A stretch of DNA of 64,000 nt, from assembly GCA_032622095.1 (NCBI GenBank), contig CP136063.1, forward strand, positions 211,375,982 to 211,439,981, written 5' to 3'. The stretch's first letter is position 1. The number at the start of each line of letters is the position of its first letter. Below, piece after piece: positions 20,861 to 32,532 of this stretch. A program made the position numbers and the translations under genes. The notes below the pieces were generated by a model that saw only the letters and a list, made by a program, of their open reading frames with translations, was not told the origin of the DNA and did not search any database. The stretch is from Siphonodentalium dalli (taxonomy: Eukaryota; Mollusca; Scaphopoda; Gadilida; Siphonodentaliidae).

Positions 20861-23800
20861 ATCGAGGGTATAAGATTAGTGCCTTGTTTAGTTCATTCGA
20901 TGGTGAGACAATCATATGCATGGAACAGAGCTTTTTTCGTCTGTCAGATATTTTGCAGAGATTTTGTTGGAAATAATTAATGCTCTGTCTCTTGGGCGCA
21001 CACGAATGTACCTATTTCACAATATCTTAAGTTTCATTTTCTTCTGAAAAGAATGCTCTTCGCTGTTATAAAATACTCGCATAAAAAATGAAGTTGCAAA
21101 CTCCGTGTGTACCTTTAAATAATCCGCGCATACAAAAGACATGCATTGATTTTGACCACGCGTTAAAATAATCGATGAAGCTTGCTCCCTTGGAGACCAT
21201 TTGTAGCCGCCCATGATTGATACTTGATCCTGTTATGCACCCAAATTCCGTAATCTCCATCAATCACACCTAAATCCACTTTGTTGCGCGTTTCTTGAAA
21301 CAATCCATGCGCATGTGAAATCCCAATCAGCTGGTGCCGTGTCTTTTCGACAGTCATACGAGCGACCGACTCCATTAATTCCAGCGTGCATGACAAAATG
21401 CTTTTAACTTGGGATGAAATACGGTACAACTGAGACTTTAAGGTGATTAAGTTTGGAGAGCGTCGTTAAATCTTTTAATGCATTTTCGCGGTTACTTGCG
21501 CCATTCGATCTGACATGTGACATGTGGACCGCCTTAATAATATGTGCCGTTACATATATTGGCTATATACACACTTTTTAAAAATATTTTTAGACAGTAT
21601 TTTGGACAGAAATTAGTATTTGATAATATTTTGTTGTACCAGGGTTTGTAAATAGGATTATTTTTTTGGTGCTGTAATTGTAAATATAAGCTGACATACT
21701 GATTTCTGCTATTTTGGTCGTTGTTGGTTACTGCATATAAGTTGACATACTGACTTCTCCTAGTTTGATGATTTTGATGACTTGACCTTCGACGTCCAAA
21801 TCTGCCAAAATTACCTCCCTGCTTGTATATGAATCCAGGAGTTCCAAGCACGTGATGTTGTGAGAAAAGTAAACGGAAAACTTATATTTGTTGTGGCCTA
21901 TTTTCAATAGTATATCGAATAGATCCACTCCTTAATAGCTCGGTTCATACTATAGTCTTTACAATAAGGATGACCGCGTTTTTTTCTACTAATATTTACT
22001 ATCTATTTCCAGCATAGTATCCAATTTATCATCTAAAAGTTTATATTTTTATGAATCAACATTCTAGAACATGACACAATCTGTTTCACGTGTCATTATG
22101 CCATGGTGCCATAACATAGACCAACCATGTATATATGTCAAGGCTGGTTGTTATGCAAACATATGTTCATAGTAACGGTTGCTAAGGGCATAAGAACTAT
22201 TACAAACACTGGCAATCAGATTGATGTAAACATATTTTATTCAAATCCCAATTAATACATGTATCATACATGTATAAGAATATTTAACAAACGTTTTGAC
22301 AATATAGTATAGGTTGATGAATTGAAAAGGGGATTTAACAACAAGCCCAGGGGCTTTTAATATGTTTGCTCCTCTTTTGTTTCGCTACTCTCTCCAATAC
22401 GTGGAGAAGTGGGGTCAGACGCGCAGGAATGGAAATATTATACAAGTAATAGTAATAATAGTGTCGTGAAAGCATATATTTATATTACAGGATGGCGAGG
22501 AGATAGCTATGGCATAAGAGGATGAGAGTGGGGAACAGAAAGGGAAGCCATGTACATGTAGAGTTGTGAGACTGCTTAATATGTCTGCATCAGGCGCCAT
22601 GGGAGAGGGTCTACCTTGAGTATATAAACATTTCACGAGTGCGTTTTGTTTTGTCGACATAGACATGGTATTCAGATTCAAATGCATTACGTGCCCTTGG
22701 CATGTAATCTCATTCATCAAGAGGAAATGATCTGATAGGTGAAACAGTCCTGACTACATGTATATAGTCGAGAAAAGGTTCTGTTCAATTTACCTTTACA
22801 TCTGATCTATAACACGGACGTATATGAGTGCCAACAAGGATTTTTGTTAATCGGTGGACTGAACTCTCCCACTAATGACATGTTGGCATATTGTACTAAA
22901 AATGTTTAGCAAACAAATAGTATGATGGTTGAATCCCGACTAGACGTCCGACAAGAAAAAAAATGTAGAATCTGATCGATCGAATGAAATTAACGAATAC
23001 ACTTTCGGTAACCTGCTTGGACAATATATGTTGACAGTACAATAGCGCGGTATTTGTCTACATGATTATGTTGGTGAACCACAAAATTACACAAATTAAG
23101 GGCACCGCCAAGCTATTGTTTATGCTATAACACAATCGCAATGTTTTTTGTTTGTATCAAAGGGAACTGAGAAAAGACAATACTTTACTGTGTGTCTGGG
23201 GTGCCAATGAAATGTGTCGGTTACACTCTACTATATAAAGTCATTCATGTAAGTGTATTCTAGGCGACAGAGTTCAATAACATATATGAACAGTATTGGC
23301 GATTGATGTGTTTCACAAATAATCTTATTAGCAGTATATATATACTGATGATGCATGGTGCATTGTTTTCAAATGAAGCTGCATTATATATACAGCCAAA
23401 TACGCCAAGGATTAGACATGTATCACATAAGTAATCAGTGAGTATATATGCTGTATTTATATCTCAATGCGTTTAAGCTGTGTACATGCCAAATAAGGTG
23501 TGGTACACGAAGTTGTGATTCGTTTGGAAATGTAGATATTTGCACAATTATTATTCGGAAAGATGTCGAGAAACATTCATGCTAAATGTTATGCTCAGAT
23601 GCGGAAATGACAACTGCGATGTCCCCGCCATGTTTTAAAGCGAAAAGACCCTGCAGTGAACCGGTCTATGGCGCGTGATATATACAAGACGGAAAGAATG
23701 TATATTGAAGTTTCTTTCTAGTCATTGATATGCATATTGGATTATTCCTCTTTGCTATACGAGTCTCGGTACGGGCTCGACGAGAATGATCTTGCCCAAA

Positions 23801-24027
23801 TGACCACACGGCGTAGCCTCTTTGTTTGATCTAAGTCGATAAAGAGGCTGAGAAATATTATAGCATATGGGGCATTCGTTGACTTTCACGGGTCAGAACT
23901 GACCATCATGTGCATGTGTATATATATGTCGAGTGCATGCTGGGCTTCGAAGTTTTGCCATCGATCTTCAGTACGATACTTATATATATCACTTAATATT
24001 ACGCCCGAGACTGAATAGCGAAATATA
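20861..24027. other. Long unrecognised stretch
   Basis: No repeat boundary or exon was recognised over ~3.2 kb. Overlapping minus-strand open frames at 21017-21429 and 21534-21928 include protein-like text, the latter with two QYV(N/S)LY motifs. Those motifs come from a ~60 bp imperfect direct repeat (TTGACATACTGACTTCTCCT and CTGACATACTGATTTCTGCT), and the frames have no domain signature, so no gene is called. Short TATATA tracts are common. Confidence 0.4.
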
Positions 24028-24420
24028 CCTAATCGGGTGGTTCACGATTAGATAGAGATTGGTTTTCATTCTGAGTGACATGTGCCACGCTATGCTATGA
24101 TTGTATTTCGAAACAAGTATCCCACCTGAGTTAGTTCTATCAGAACGGTGATAGATAACCCTATACAGAACGTACTTTCGATAAAAAATAACGGATTTGT
24201 CTGAAACACACTTTAAAATCACTTCTTCGGTTAAAATATTATCTTTAAAAATATTCTTTAAAAACAAAAATATTTTCTAACCGAATCTCCGTTATTCAGT
24301 CAATAGAATCAGCTCCCTTCGATAAAATCTGGTATTCATTTTGAAAAACAATCCGAACATCGCGTGGCACAATCATGTAACTCAGATTGAATACAAATCG
24401 CTATCTAATCGTGAACCCCC
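24028..24420. mobile_element. Inverted-repeat element (~390 bp)
   Basis: GGTTCACGATTAGATAGAGA near 24039 is mirrored by CGCTATCTAATCGTGAACC ending near 24417. The two arms of ~60 bp also share a CGYGTGGCACA segment. The interior contains ATAACGGA in both orientations. It resembles a MITE; no target duplication was recognised. Confidence 0.6.
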
Positions 24421-24478
24421 ATTACATATTTAATAGAGCATATATGAGTAGTAAACGATAAGACATGTAATACCTATT

Positions 24479-24640
24479 ATATATGTTGGAACTTCTGTCT
24501 ATCTGTCTGTCTATCTGTCTGTCTGTCTGTCTCTGTGTTATAGACTGACTGCTCGACCGATCCGACTCAAATTTGGTATGCAGGCCCACTTTGATCCCGG
24601 GAACAATATGGGCGGGTCCAATTTCACGTACAACGGTGTC
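24479..24640 (+). repeat. TCTG microsatellite and attached dispersed repeat
   Basis: (TCTG/TCTA)n fills 24496-24534, followed by a GC-richer segment with GACTCAAATTTGGTATGCAG. The layout resembles a retroelement end next to a simple repeat, but the family is not identified. Confidence 0.4.
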
Positions 24641-25681
24641 CTTGACCTTGACCTCGCTCACATACTCTCATATATGCATGTTGCTGGACCGATGGAACAA
24701 TAGTGTGTCCAGACGATGTATATTCTGCACAGACGGAGGATCACAAAGAAATCCACAAATAGCCCGGACGAAGTCGGGCACATCAGCTAGTTTATTCTAA
24801 CTTGTATAGCGTACACACTGTACTTTTAACTGTATATCTGCACCAACACAAACTTCTGGACTATAGCTGTTCAAAGTCGCTTCATAAAAAGTAAATAGAA
24901 ATCAATACAACGCGTTTTACTGAGAACAAATGTGATTATCAACTCATTCCACTTAAACACTTTAAGAGAAACATAATTGTCCAAGAATTTCTTGGAATCT
25001 AGTTTATAAACCGAAACGCGTAATATTTAAATTTTATTTTGAATGCACGAAAACCCTAAACTGTACCGCACTATGAATTCATTTTCGAAAGTTGACGTCG
25101 TTCCTGTGAACATTTTAAGTGTTCAATTTAATATTTTAATTTCATTCGGAACGCCTTAGTAAATTGGTGGATATACACATTTCCGTGTATATCTTCTCGA
25201 GATTGTTGTCTCTGTTCATTGCTTTTTGCTTGCCTGTTTGGTATAGCAATACGTGTGCTAAATTTAGCACGTTACGATAATACTCGTGCTACTATATATA
25301 TACGAGTGTGTATATACAATGCGAATAATGTGGGGAACCAGATAAGCTTAGTTGGTTCTACAAACTGCCCCCATGCACTGGCGGAACCAACAGAGTTGGT
25401 TCTTCACAGTCGAACAACCAATTGGTTCTTTACCCATTTATTGAAGAACCGAACAAAGAACCACTTGGTTCTTGGTTGACGAAGAACTAAATGGTTGACG
25501 AAGAACCAAATAAGAAATATTTTTTGACATTTGTTGAAGAACCAAATGAAGAACCAAAATTGTTACCAAGAACCAAAATTTGGTTCTACAACTGTGTTAT
25601 AATTACTACAATTACCAAACTATCCCAGCGGCGGAATCAACTAAGCTATTTTGTTCTTCCCAAGAACCAGTTGGTTCCACA

Positions 25682-25785
25682 TATCATCATCATCATCATC
25701 ATCATCATCATCGCTGCCGTCCTTGTCATAATCATCACTGTCGTCATTGTCATAACCATCGCTGTCGTCTATCTATCTACTTGAT
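25682..25785 (+). repeat. ATC/GTC microsatellite next to SINE 3' end
   Basis: (ATC)n at 25682-25711, then mixed TCGTCATTGTCATAACC units, ending in CTATCTATCTAC where the minus-strand SINE terminates. It can be read as the expanded 3' tail of that SINE. Confidence 0.7.
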
Positions 25786-26168
25786 ACTCCATCGCCCTCA
25801 ATGTGCTGAGGATTACGTGGAGGTCCAGGTGCTACCACGGCCCAGTAACTTTATAGCCCTGTGGTGACTCCAGCAGCGTTCTTTAACGTGCACACACTGA
25901 GGCGTGTACACGGGTCAGCCATTAATGACCGCGCCCGACCGGACAGCGTACTGCACCCACGACAACATACCTGGACAAGTGTTGTAATGGGCGGAAGTCG
26001 GCATTTTTGCATTCGGATCTTTATTCAGTGATCTCGAATGAGACTTTTCAGCCTGACAAACTTTGTATCTGACCGAGTTCTGATTTTTGTCAGAATATCC
26101 TGACCAGGTTGCGATCCCCGGTCCGATAGCACGAGAGACCAGTACGCTACCTCTCGGCCACCGACGTC
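25785..26168 (-). mobile_element. tRNA-derived SINE, family S1, long copy
   Basis: Read on the minus strand, the 5' end has a tRNA-like head: GGTGGCCGAGAGGTAGCG in the A-box position and GGGGATCGCAACC in the B-box position, spaced as in a tRNA. A body shared with 16412-16650 follows. The 3' part contains GTGCACGTTAAAGAACG and ends CGATGGAGTATCAAGTAGAT, leading into a GAT/GATA-type tail. Such RNA polymerase III elements depend on LINE machinery for copying. The SINE family name is not known to me. Confidence 0.7.
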
Positions 26169-26885
26169 GTAGTCAGCATCATCGATGTCCTCGTATTCAT
26201 CATCGTCGCGTCGCAGTCACCATCATCTTTATCGTCGTCGTAGTCATCATCATCGACTTTATCATCGTAGTCATCACCAGAATCGCTGTCGTCGTAGTCA
26301 TCATCGTCATCTGTATCGTAGTAGTCATCATCATAATCGCTGTCGTCGTAGTCATCATCATCATCATCATTGCCGCCGTCATCATCATAATAATCATCGG
26401 TGTCGTCGTCGTATAGTCATCATCATCATAATCATTGTCATCGTCATCATCGATGTCGTCGTCGTGGTCATCGTTATCATCGCTGTCGTCGTAGTCATCA
26501 TCATCGACTTTATCATCGTAGTCATCATCATAATCGCTGTCGTCGTAGTCATCATCATCATCATTGCCGCCGTCATCATCATAATCATCATCGATGTCGT
26601 CGTCGTATAGTCATCATCATCATCATCATCATTGTCGTCATCATCATCATCATCATCATCGATGTCGTCGTCGTCGTCGTAGTCATCACCATCATCGCTG
26701 TCGTCGTAGTCATCAACATCGTCATCATCGCAGTCGTCGTAGTAATCACCATCATCGCTGTCTCTGTCGTAGTCATCATCATCGCTGCTGTCCTCGTATA
26801 TAGTCATCATCATCATCGTTGTCGTCGTCATCATCATCATTGATGTCGTCGTGGTCAATATCATTGCTGTCGTCGTCAAAGTAAT
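26169..26885 (+). repeat. TCA/TCG compound trinucleotide array
   Basis: About 700 bp of TCATCATCATCG and GTCGTCGTAGTCATCATC units, in higher-order blocks of ~50-60 bp (GCTGTCGTCGTAGTCATCAT recurs many times). Every frame on both strands stays open, giving H/R/S-, I/V- or M/T-rich translations that have no meaning as proteins. Confidence 0.9.
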
Positions 26886-26929
26886 AAATAAATGATGTTG
26901 TTGACAATAACGACGAAAACGAGGACGGC

Positions 26930-27565
26930 TTTAATGCGTGCGGATGGTGAAGATGATAGCGATCATGGTGACGGCGACAACAACTATATATATGACAACT
27001 TCGACGGTGATCGTAATTGACACAGATGGCGTCGATGAAGTCGACGACGATAATGATGATGATAATGATGACGATCTTGACAGCGATGGCTATTATAATG
27101 ATGTTGCCCATGTTGTCACACGACGACGCTGATGAAGGTAATAACTATAGGATGACAACGGCGACGATGATTATGATGACGACGATGATTATGACGACAA
27201 CGACGGTAGCGATAACGAACAGCGAGTATTATGACTACGACGACAACATCGATGATGATGACTACGATGAAAATCTCGATGATTATGATGATGACTACGA
27301 CGACAACGGTGATGTTGATGACTACGACGACGACAGCGATGATGACAACGGATATGCTAACTACGACGAATACGACAGCGATGATGATAATAACTACGAT
27401 TACGACGAAGAAAGAGATGGTGATGATGATAATGTTGATGTCTACGATGACGACAGCGATGATGACGACGACGTTGAAGATGACGATTGCGATGGCGATA
27501 AAGATGCTGTCGATGATTACGATGACGACGATGATAATGACGACGACAACGACGACGATGATTGA
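26930..27565 (+). repeat. GAT/GAC compound trinucleotide array
   Basis: The mirror composition of the preceding array: GATGATGACGACGAC and ACTACGACGACAGCGATGAT units. The plus strand has a 182-codon open frame made almost only of Asp, Tyr and Asn codons (27017-27565). It is a consequence of the repeat. Confidence 0.9.
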
Positions 27566-27845
27566 AGTTTAGTTGCAACCAATCCGTCTGTCCATTTTTG
27601 GTTCTTCAATTCTCAAGAACCAAAGCAGCAGTAATTGTAGGTAATTTTTGTTCTACAACTGTGTTTGAAGCACGAAGAACCAACTACTGCATGTTCTTCA
27701 GTTTGGTTCATGTGCCTCTTTTTGAACAGTGTGTGTATATAGTAGTGTGCTAAATTTTGCACACTACTATACTATATATAATATAGCTCTCGACCAATCA
27801 GAAGGTGCCATTTTTGGGTGAAGTGAAATTTGTGAATATTTTTCC

Positions 27846-28040
27846 CGTAACTGAAGTGGTTAGGTCGTGGATATCAGTCTTGACTATAAAAGATGTTGTT
27901 GGCGCGGGTTATAACCCCGACATGCATGGGCGAAAAACCGGACCAATTTTCAACTTGATCTGAATTGAGGGACATCTCAATGTGCCATTCCGATCGGAAC
28001 ATGGCCAAATCGATAAGAAATGATAATTTGTTCAAGCACA
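27846..28040 (+). mobile_element. tRNA-derived SINE, family S2, copy 1
   Basis: Head: GTGGTTAGGTCGTGGATA in the A-box position and GGCGCGGGTTATAACCCC in the B-box position. Body: GAATTGAGGGACATCTCAAT, GTGCCATTCCGATCG and ACATGGCC. The same order is found on the minus strand at 53838-54045 and on the plus strand at 57690-57860. Confidence 0.7.
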
Positions 28041-29695
28041 TTGCAGCGAGGCCGTGCCTACACAAATTTCATATACATTTGTATAATAGTTTAAATACCA
28101 CGTTTTTCTTTAATGTTCAAATACAAATACATGTTATGTAAACATATATACCTGACCTCCAAGGACCGGGGCTTATAGTACCAATAGTTGCCCTTCCATT
28201 TCCACAGCACAATGCGGTTGGGTGTTATAACATATATACGCGGGGGGGGGGTAGCCACACTTTAGTGGACAATATATAATATGTGGCACATATAATTAAT
28301 ATGCAGTATCATGAGCCGGAACACAGAGATAAAGATGTTTATGATATCCTATGTGGAATATTCCTGGTACACAATGGGAAGGAGAGGCGTGGATATTTGG
28401 CAATGGATTAATGGTTTCCGTTCTTTGCGATGACATCTAAACGAAAGTGATGATATTAATGGAAGGAGACAAGTCGAGAATTAAGTGGATTACTCACACA
28501 AACTACGCAAAGGTCTAAATTGCACGTTTTCAATTTTAAAATTTAAAGCGCCGAAGAAGACATTTCCCGAATTAGCTGACATCGGGATCAAGGGCGATAA
28601 TTGACGATTGGCACGTTATAACGCTCGCATTCGATGTGGAGTCAGCCAAGATTAAAATATCATGTTAGATTAAGAATACAAAAAATATTCAAAACCATTT
28701 TATACGAGCATTATTGCCGAAGAATGTAATTAAATAAGTACCAGGTAATTAAGTCAACTGCAATCGCGGTATAGTATATATATATATTTAGCATATATAA
28801 GATAAACTGACACAATTGGAGTCCAGATCTTGGGCACGTGTGGTCGGATAGCAGAAAATATACATGTATATTATTTCTTGAGATATTGTGCAACTTGAAC
28901 CGTTTCAAACCCTCATAGCCTTACCACTTAAACTTGCGAGTATATCCATGCAAATTGAACTTGGTCTTAATTTTGGTTAGCGCGTTAATAAAATAATTTG
29001 AGTGAAAATAAAGAGTTATCCCTCAGCGTGGAATATATATTCTTCGAGAAATCGCCGGATTCACCCTATTCCCAACCCTGTTCAGCCATTTGTCACTTTG
29101 TATGACATGTTTGATAGCTAAAGCAATTCTGGTAGCCTGCAATACAGCCAGTCCGAAGATCACATTTGTAATATAAGCAGTCCCACTGCAATAAACACTA
29201 TATATACAGGTTTTTGCAAAATTTCCAAAAAGTAATAAACATTAATACGGGTATGCTTATTTGGATTCAAAGCGTAGGTCGCGCTAAATTCCTGTCACAA
29301 AACATACATTTGCATAAGAAATAACCATTCACGCTAATAGATATAATTCGTTCACATGCACGTCCAATGTATTATATTGAATTAAAATGAGGAGATGGCA
29401 CTTATCACCATGTCACAGTAGATAACTTCGATATATTTGCATGTAAATCTCAGTGCATATTCAACTGCATCTTTCCAATGGTATATTTATGACGCAATGT
29501 ATGTGTGGTCAGAGATATTGACTGCGTTTCGACATATCCAACTAACTAGAATAACAAAACAAAACGAAGGACAACTATTTCGCACTATTTTACTATACCT
29601 TCCCTCCCACCAATACTCTCACAGGAAACATTGGATTTTATCACGCCAATCTTTCACCAGAGATATATTCTATATATTTGTTTTATTGTTTGTTT
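28041..29695. other. Unrecognised stretch
   Basis: A G10 run lies at 28242-28251. No gene or element boundary was recognised. Confidence 0.4.
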
Positions 29696-29965
29696 TGTTA
29701 TACACCCCCGCAACAAAGTTGTTGGGTGTATACTGGAATCAGCTTGTCCGTCCGTCGTCCGTCCGTCCGTCGTCCGTGGACACAAATTTGTCCGGAGTTT
29801 TTCTCAGTCGTTTTTTTTTTATCATTTTCAGTAAAACTTTGCACAGACATCAACCACCATGCTGGGAACCTGTGCACCTGCGATTATGACGTCTGTCTGA
29901 CTTTTTTTGGTGGAGTTATCCCCCTTTTTCGACTTAGAATTTTTTTTGCAACATGCATAATTTTG
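29696..29965 (+). repeat. TCCG-type repeat element, hairpin-start variant
   Basis: Starts with ACCCCCGCAACAAAGTTGTT GGGTGT, a hairpin around CAACAAAGTTGTTG, followed by GGAATCAGCTTG and a TCCGTCCGTCG run. It then passes through GGTGGAGTTATCCCCCTTTT and CGACTTAGAA, which resemble the 8.15 kb end of family T (ATGGAGTTATTAACCC, TTTTCGACTT). Mollusc genomes are rich in this kind of repeat (general knowledge, not checked here). Confidence 0.6.
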
Positions 29966-30016
29966 TCCGATCTTTTATTCCTACATTTTTCGGTCAATAG
30001 GTTTAGGATTAGGGTT

Positions 30017-30019
<3 letters not shown>

Positions 30020-30097
<78 letters not shown>
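30020..30097. repeat. (AT)n microsatellite
   Basis: About 38 uninterrupted AT units. It is directly followed by ACTTTATTCCTCCATATC, which read in reverse (GAGGAATAAAGT) looks like a retroelement 3' end with a polyadenylation-like AATAAA before the simple-repeat tail. Confidence 0.9.
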
Positions 30098-30098
<1 letters not shown>

Positions 30099-30264
30099 TT
30101 TATTCCTCCATATCAACGGAGGTTACATATATTAGGTTTGTGCACCTGCAATGCACGGGAAGTTATTTTATTATTTTAACTAAATGTTTATACTGACATG
30201 TGAAACATCTTAGTGTTTTTAAAACACGGGGGTTATCCTTAGTTCCATTGGGACAGTCACACCT

Positions 30265-30510
30265 CGAGTTTATAATCTTGCTCAAAGTAGTTATTTTTTA
30301 CGAATATTATTCCAAATTGATAACATACACCAATATTTACAATTTAGCGTAGTTCACACGATGTTTTCTATGGAGTGATATGGTCGATTTCTTTGAAATT
30401 TTCGGCGATGTTATAATAGAATGCTACATTCCCCATGTTGACATAGCGCTAACTTATCAATTTCACGAACCCGAACAAGTCCATAATATGTCTTTAAATA
30501 GTCGGTGCCA
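30265..30510 (+). repeat. Dispersed repeat, family R4, second long copy
   Basis: Collinear with 4420-4735 apart from several short deletions. It lacks the GACGGTAGATGGCG segment of the first copy. Confidence 0.7.
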
Positions 30511-31269
30511 AATGTAAATTATTAGTTTATTTTTGCACCAACGGCATGAAAGTGTGAACACTGCTAATACACCCATATGTAATGCATAACAACTTGATAT
30601 GGGCGTTGTTTAAAATTTCCCCATGCTCCTCACTTCGTTGTCCGAGTCATGACACTGTTTATGGAACGGGTTTTAGTTTATGACTGCGAACCTACCCACT
30701 AGAGGCATGGCGATATAGTTCATGTCCTGTGGACATGATGAAATTAATGGCCATATTCCCTTGGAAGTTAAAATGGGCACGTGCTTCTAAAATTTCAATT
30801 TCCAGTGGCGTATGAACTGAATGTCAAAGATCAGAGACAGAGACCATTTGGTTAATCAAAACAACCTCATTTGTCGAAGGACAACGCAATAAACCATACA
30901 ATGGCCACAATTCTTGGTGTTATAATTACTAAAATAAATTGAAAATGAAATTTACTGTGATTTGAAATTGTCAATTTCCCTGTTCGAATTGACCACGGGT
31001 CACAAACCCGCGAATAATCTCCCAGGATTACATTACATTTTATTAGCTGTCGGAAGCTTAATGTTCATAGGAAATCACCTTTAATACCGCGCGTGTGTGT
31101 TTGTGACAAAACCGGTTACACTATACGGATCGAAGCTATATTTATATATTTGTGTACTGCATATGGGCATGGATTAGTATTAGCATATGTACAAGTTTAA
31201 ATTTCCTCGTTAAGACTATTTTCTTCGAAAGTTGTATGTTCTTATAACCTGACAATGGCCGTAATATTG
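30511..31269. other. Unrecognised stretch
   Basis: No gene, exon signature or repeat match was found in this stretch. Confidence 0.35.
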
Positions 31270-31478
31270 GTCTACCGGTTGCGAATTGCATGGTGTATTG
31301 TGATGAACGCACATGCAGGGCGGTAACATGGTTCGGATACATGCAGGACAAATTTGCCATGAAGTTGTTTTCCTGGTGTCGGTGGTTTCTCCATGTAGTG
31401 GAGTGATTTGCTGATGAAATTGACCCGCAGTGCGATTTTTCCTCCACACATAAAACTCACAACGTCGTGACATTACAT
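31270..31478 (-). repeat. Dispersed repeat, family H (shared with the Harbinger locus)
   Basis: On the minus strand it begins GACGTTGTGAGTTTTATG and continues through GTGGAGGAAA, GAAACCACCGACACC and GGAAAACAACTT. This is alignable with the reverse of 50630-50817 (GACGTTGTGAATTTTACG, GAAACAACCGACCCC, GGAAAGCAACTG). Translations in one frame agree partly (FYxWRK, ETTD), so a decayed coding sequence is possible, but the family is not recognised. Confidence 0.55.
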
Positions 31479-31929
31479 GTATACCCAGCGGTTGGAATTA
31501 GGCGAAAACCCCCGTGAACCATCATCGCAATATAAATAACGGACATTTGACTATTTGACTTTCAATCACCCAAGAGCAATTAGACAGATATGTATATATT
31601 ATAGACTTTAAAGATGTATATGGCTTTAGACCTCCAGATACAAAACAAAGCAGCAGTTTGTATACACAAATGACATCTTTGTAACTAAAATATAATGTTG
31701 CAATACCATGCAACTATTGAACCATGTTCAAGACTTGTGACTATTTCCAGTATAGCTTAGTTGAACTCCTCTTTTCTCATTGCAGTACTGCTATACCACC
31801 ATTTGGTAATCTAATATATATGAATCTATTGTTTGAATCGGGAACGATAAAAGTTGAACTTCGACAGTTTACGCGTATCAAACTGTGTTCATAACCTTTG
31901 TATATACTCGCATGACTCAAAAAATATGG
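31479..31929. other. Unrecognised stretch left of the nested LINE locus
   Basis: No recognised feature. It leads into the left end of the foldback copy that hosts the LINE. Confidence 0.35.
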
Positions 31930-32177
31930 TGCTGGACAATTCTTGAATGAGGTCAACAGGATGAATTTGTTACGCTACCCCACACATCGGGATAGCATCA
32001 CCAAATTCATCCTCTGGGGACCTCATTCTACATGGCATCATCTGCTATGGGAGAACAACTAGATACAGATTTAAGTTCCCATATGTTGATGTGCACCCAT
32101 TTGGGCACCTCGATTATGCATTGTGTCGTCTGCCAATGTGGGGATATAAAGAAACTAAACTAAAAAAGAAACATCAT
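31930..32177. mobile_element. Foldback element, copy 4, left part (split by LINE)
   Basis: One hairpin module occupies about 31949-32035 (GAATTTGTTACGCTACCCC mirrored by GGGATAGCATCACCAAATTC). It is followed by the spacer of the subtype at 2570-3004 in reverse: CCTCGATTATGCATTGTGTC, GTCTGCCAATGTGGGG and GAAACTAAACTAAA. The right part resumes at 38235. Confidence 0.75.
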
Positions 32178-32196
32178 AAAGAAACGAAAACAACTT
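32178..32196. repeat. Target-site duplication, left copy
   Basis: AAAGAAACGAAAACAACTT. The matching right copy at 38216-38234 reads AAAGAGACGAAAACAACTT, one difference in 19. It abuts the T-rich (poly-A on the minus strand) tail of the LINE. Confidence 0.85.
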
Positions 32197-32532
32197 TTTT
32201 TTAAAAATATTTTTTTATTAGAAAATAATTATAATATGAACAATATAATAATCACAACAACGTACCCGTTTGGCTTACACTCAACGAAAAGTATATTCTA
32301 TCATTCACTTTCTCACGTTCTCTTGCACATTCATTCACTCAGTATCCACTTTAAAACAATGAACATAGCAAAACAAATTAATATTTTGTTTCAATTCAGT
32401 AAACTCTTTTTTTTTACTTCTTTTTTTTATTTACACAAATGAATGTTTGCATCCCTTTTTCATATTTTGATAATGGAGTATATGTCCCTGTCCGGTTTTA
32501 ATTTCTTCGAAGAAAAAGAAATAAAATTATGA

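Larger units (their letters stand above)
25250..27780. repeat. Mirror-like trinucleotide block with AAGAACCAA flanks
   Basis: The block is bordered by palindromes: GTGCTAAATTTAGCAC near 25255 and GTGTGCTAAATTTTGCACAC near 27746. Inside these, AAGAACCAA/TTGGTTCTT motifs are dense at 25350-25680 and again at 27600-27720, and both flanks share CTACAACTGTGTT. The core is TCA/TCG-rich on the left and GAT/GAC-rich on the right, so the halves are roughly inverted copies in composition. Boundaries are drawn at the two palindromes. Whether it was ever a single mobile unit is inference. Confidence 0.5.

Noticed and set aside
21017-21928. Overlapping minus-strand frames with plausible-looking text
   Set aside because: Frame changes, no domain, and an internal DNA repeat explains part of the pattern. 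Might be a decayed gene, but nothing identifies it.
26185-27565. Several 100-180 codon open frames on both strands, rich in Asp/Tyr, His/Arg or Ile/Val
   Set aside because: They arise from the TCA/TCG and GAT/GAC trinucleotide arrays, which lack stops in nearly all frames; no unique sequence or domain.
29678-30196. 172-codon plus-strand open frame
   Set aside because: Runs through a TCCG repeat and then (AT)n, giving an Ile-Tyr chain; not a protein.
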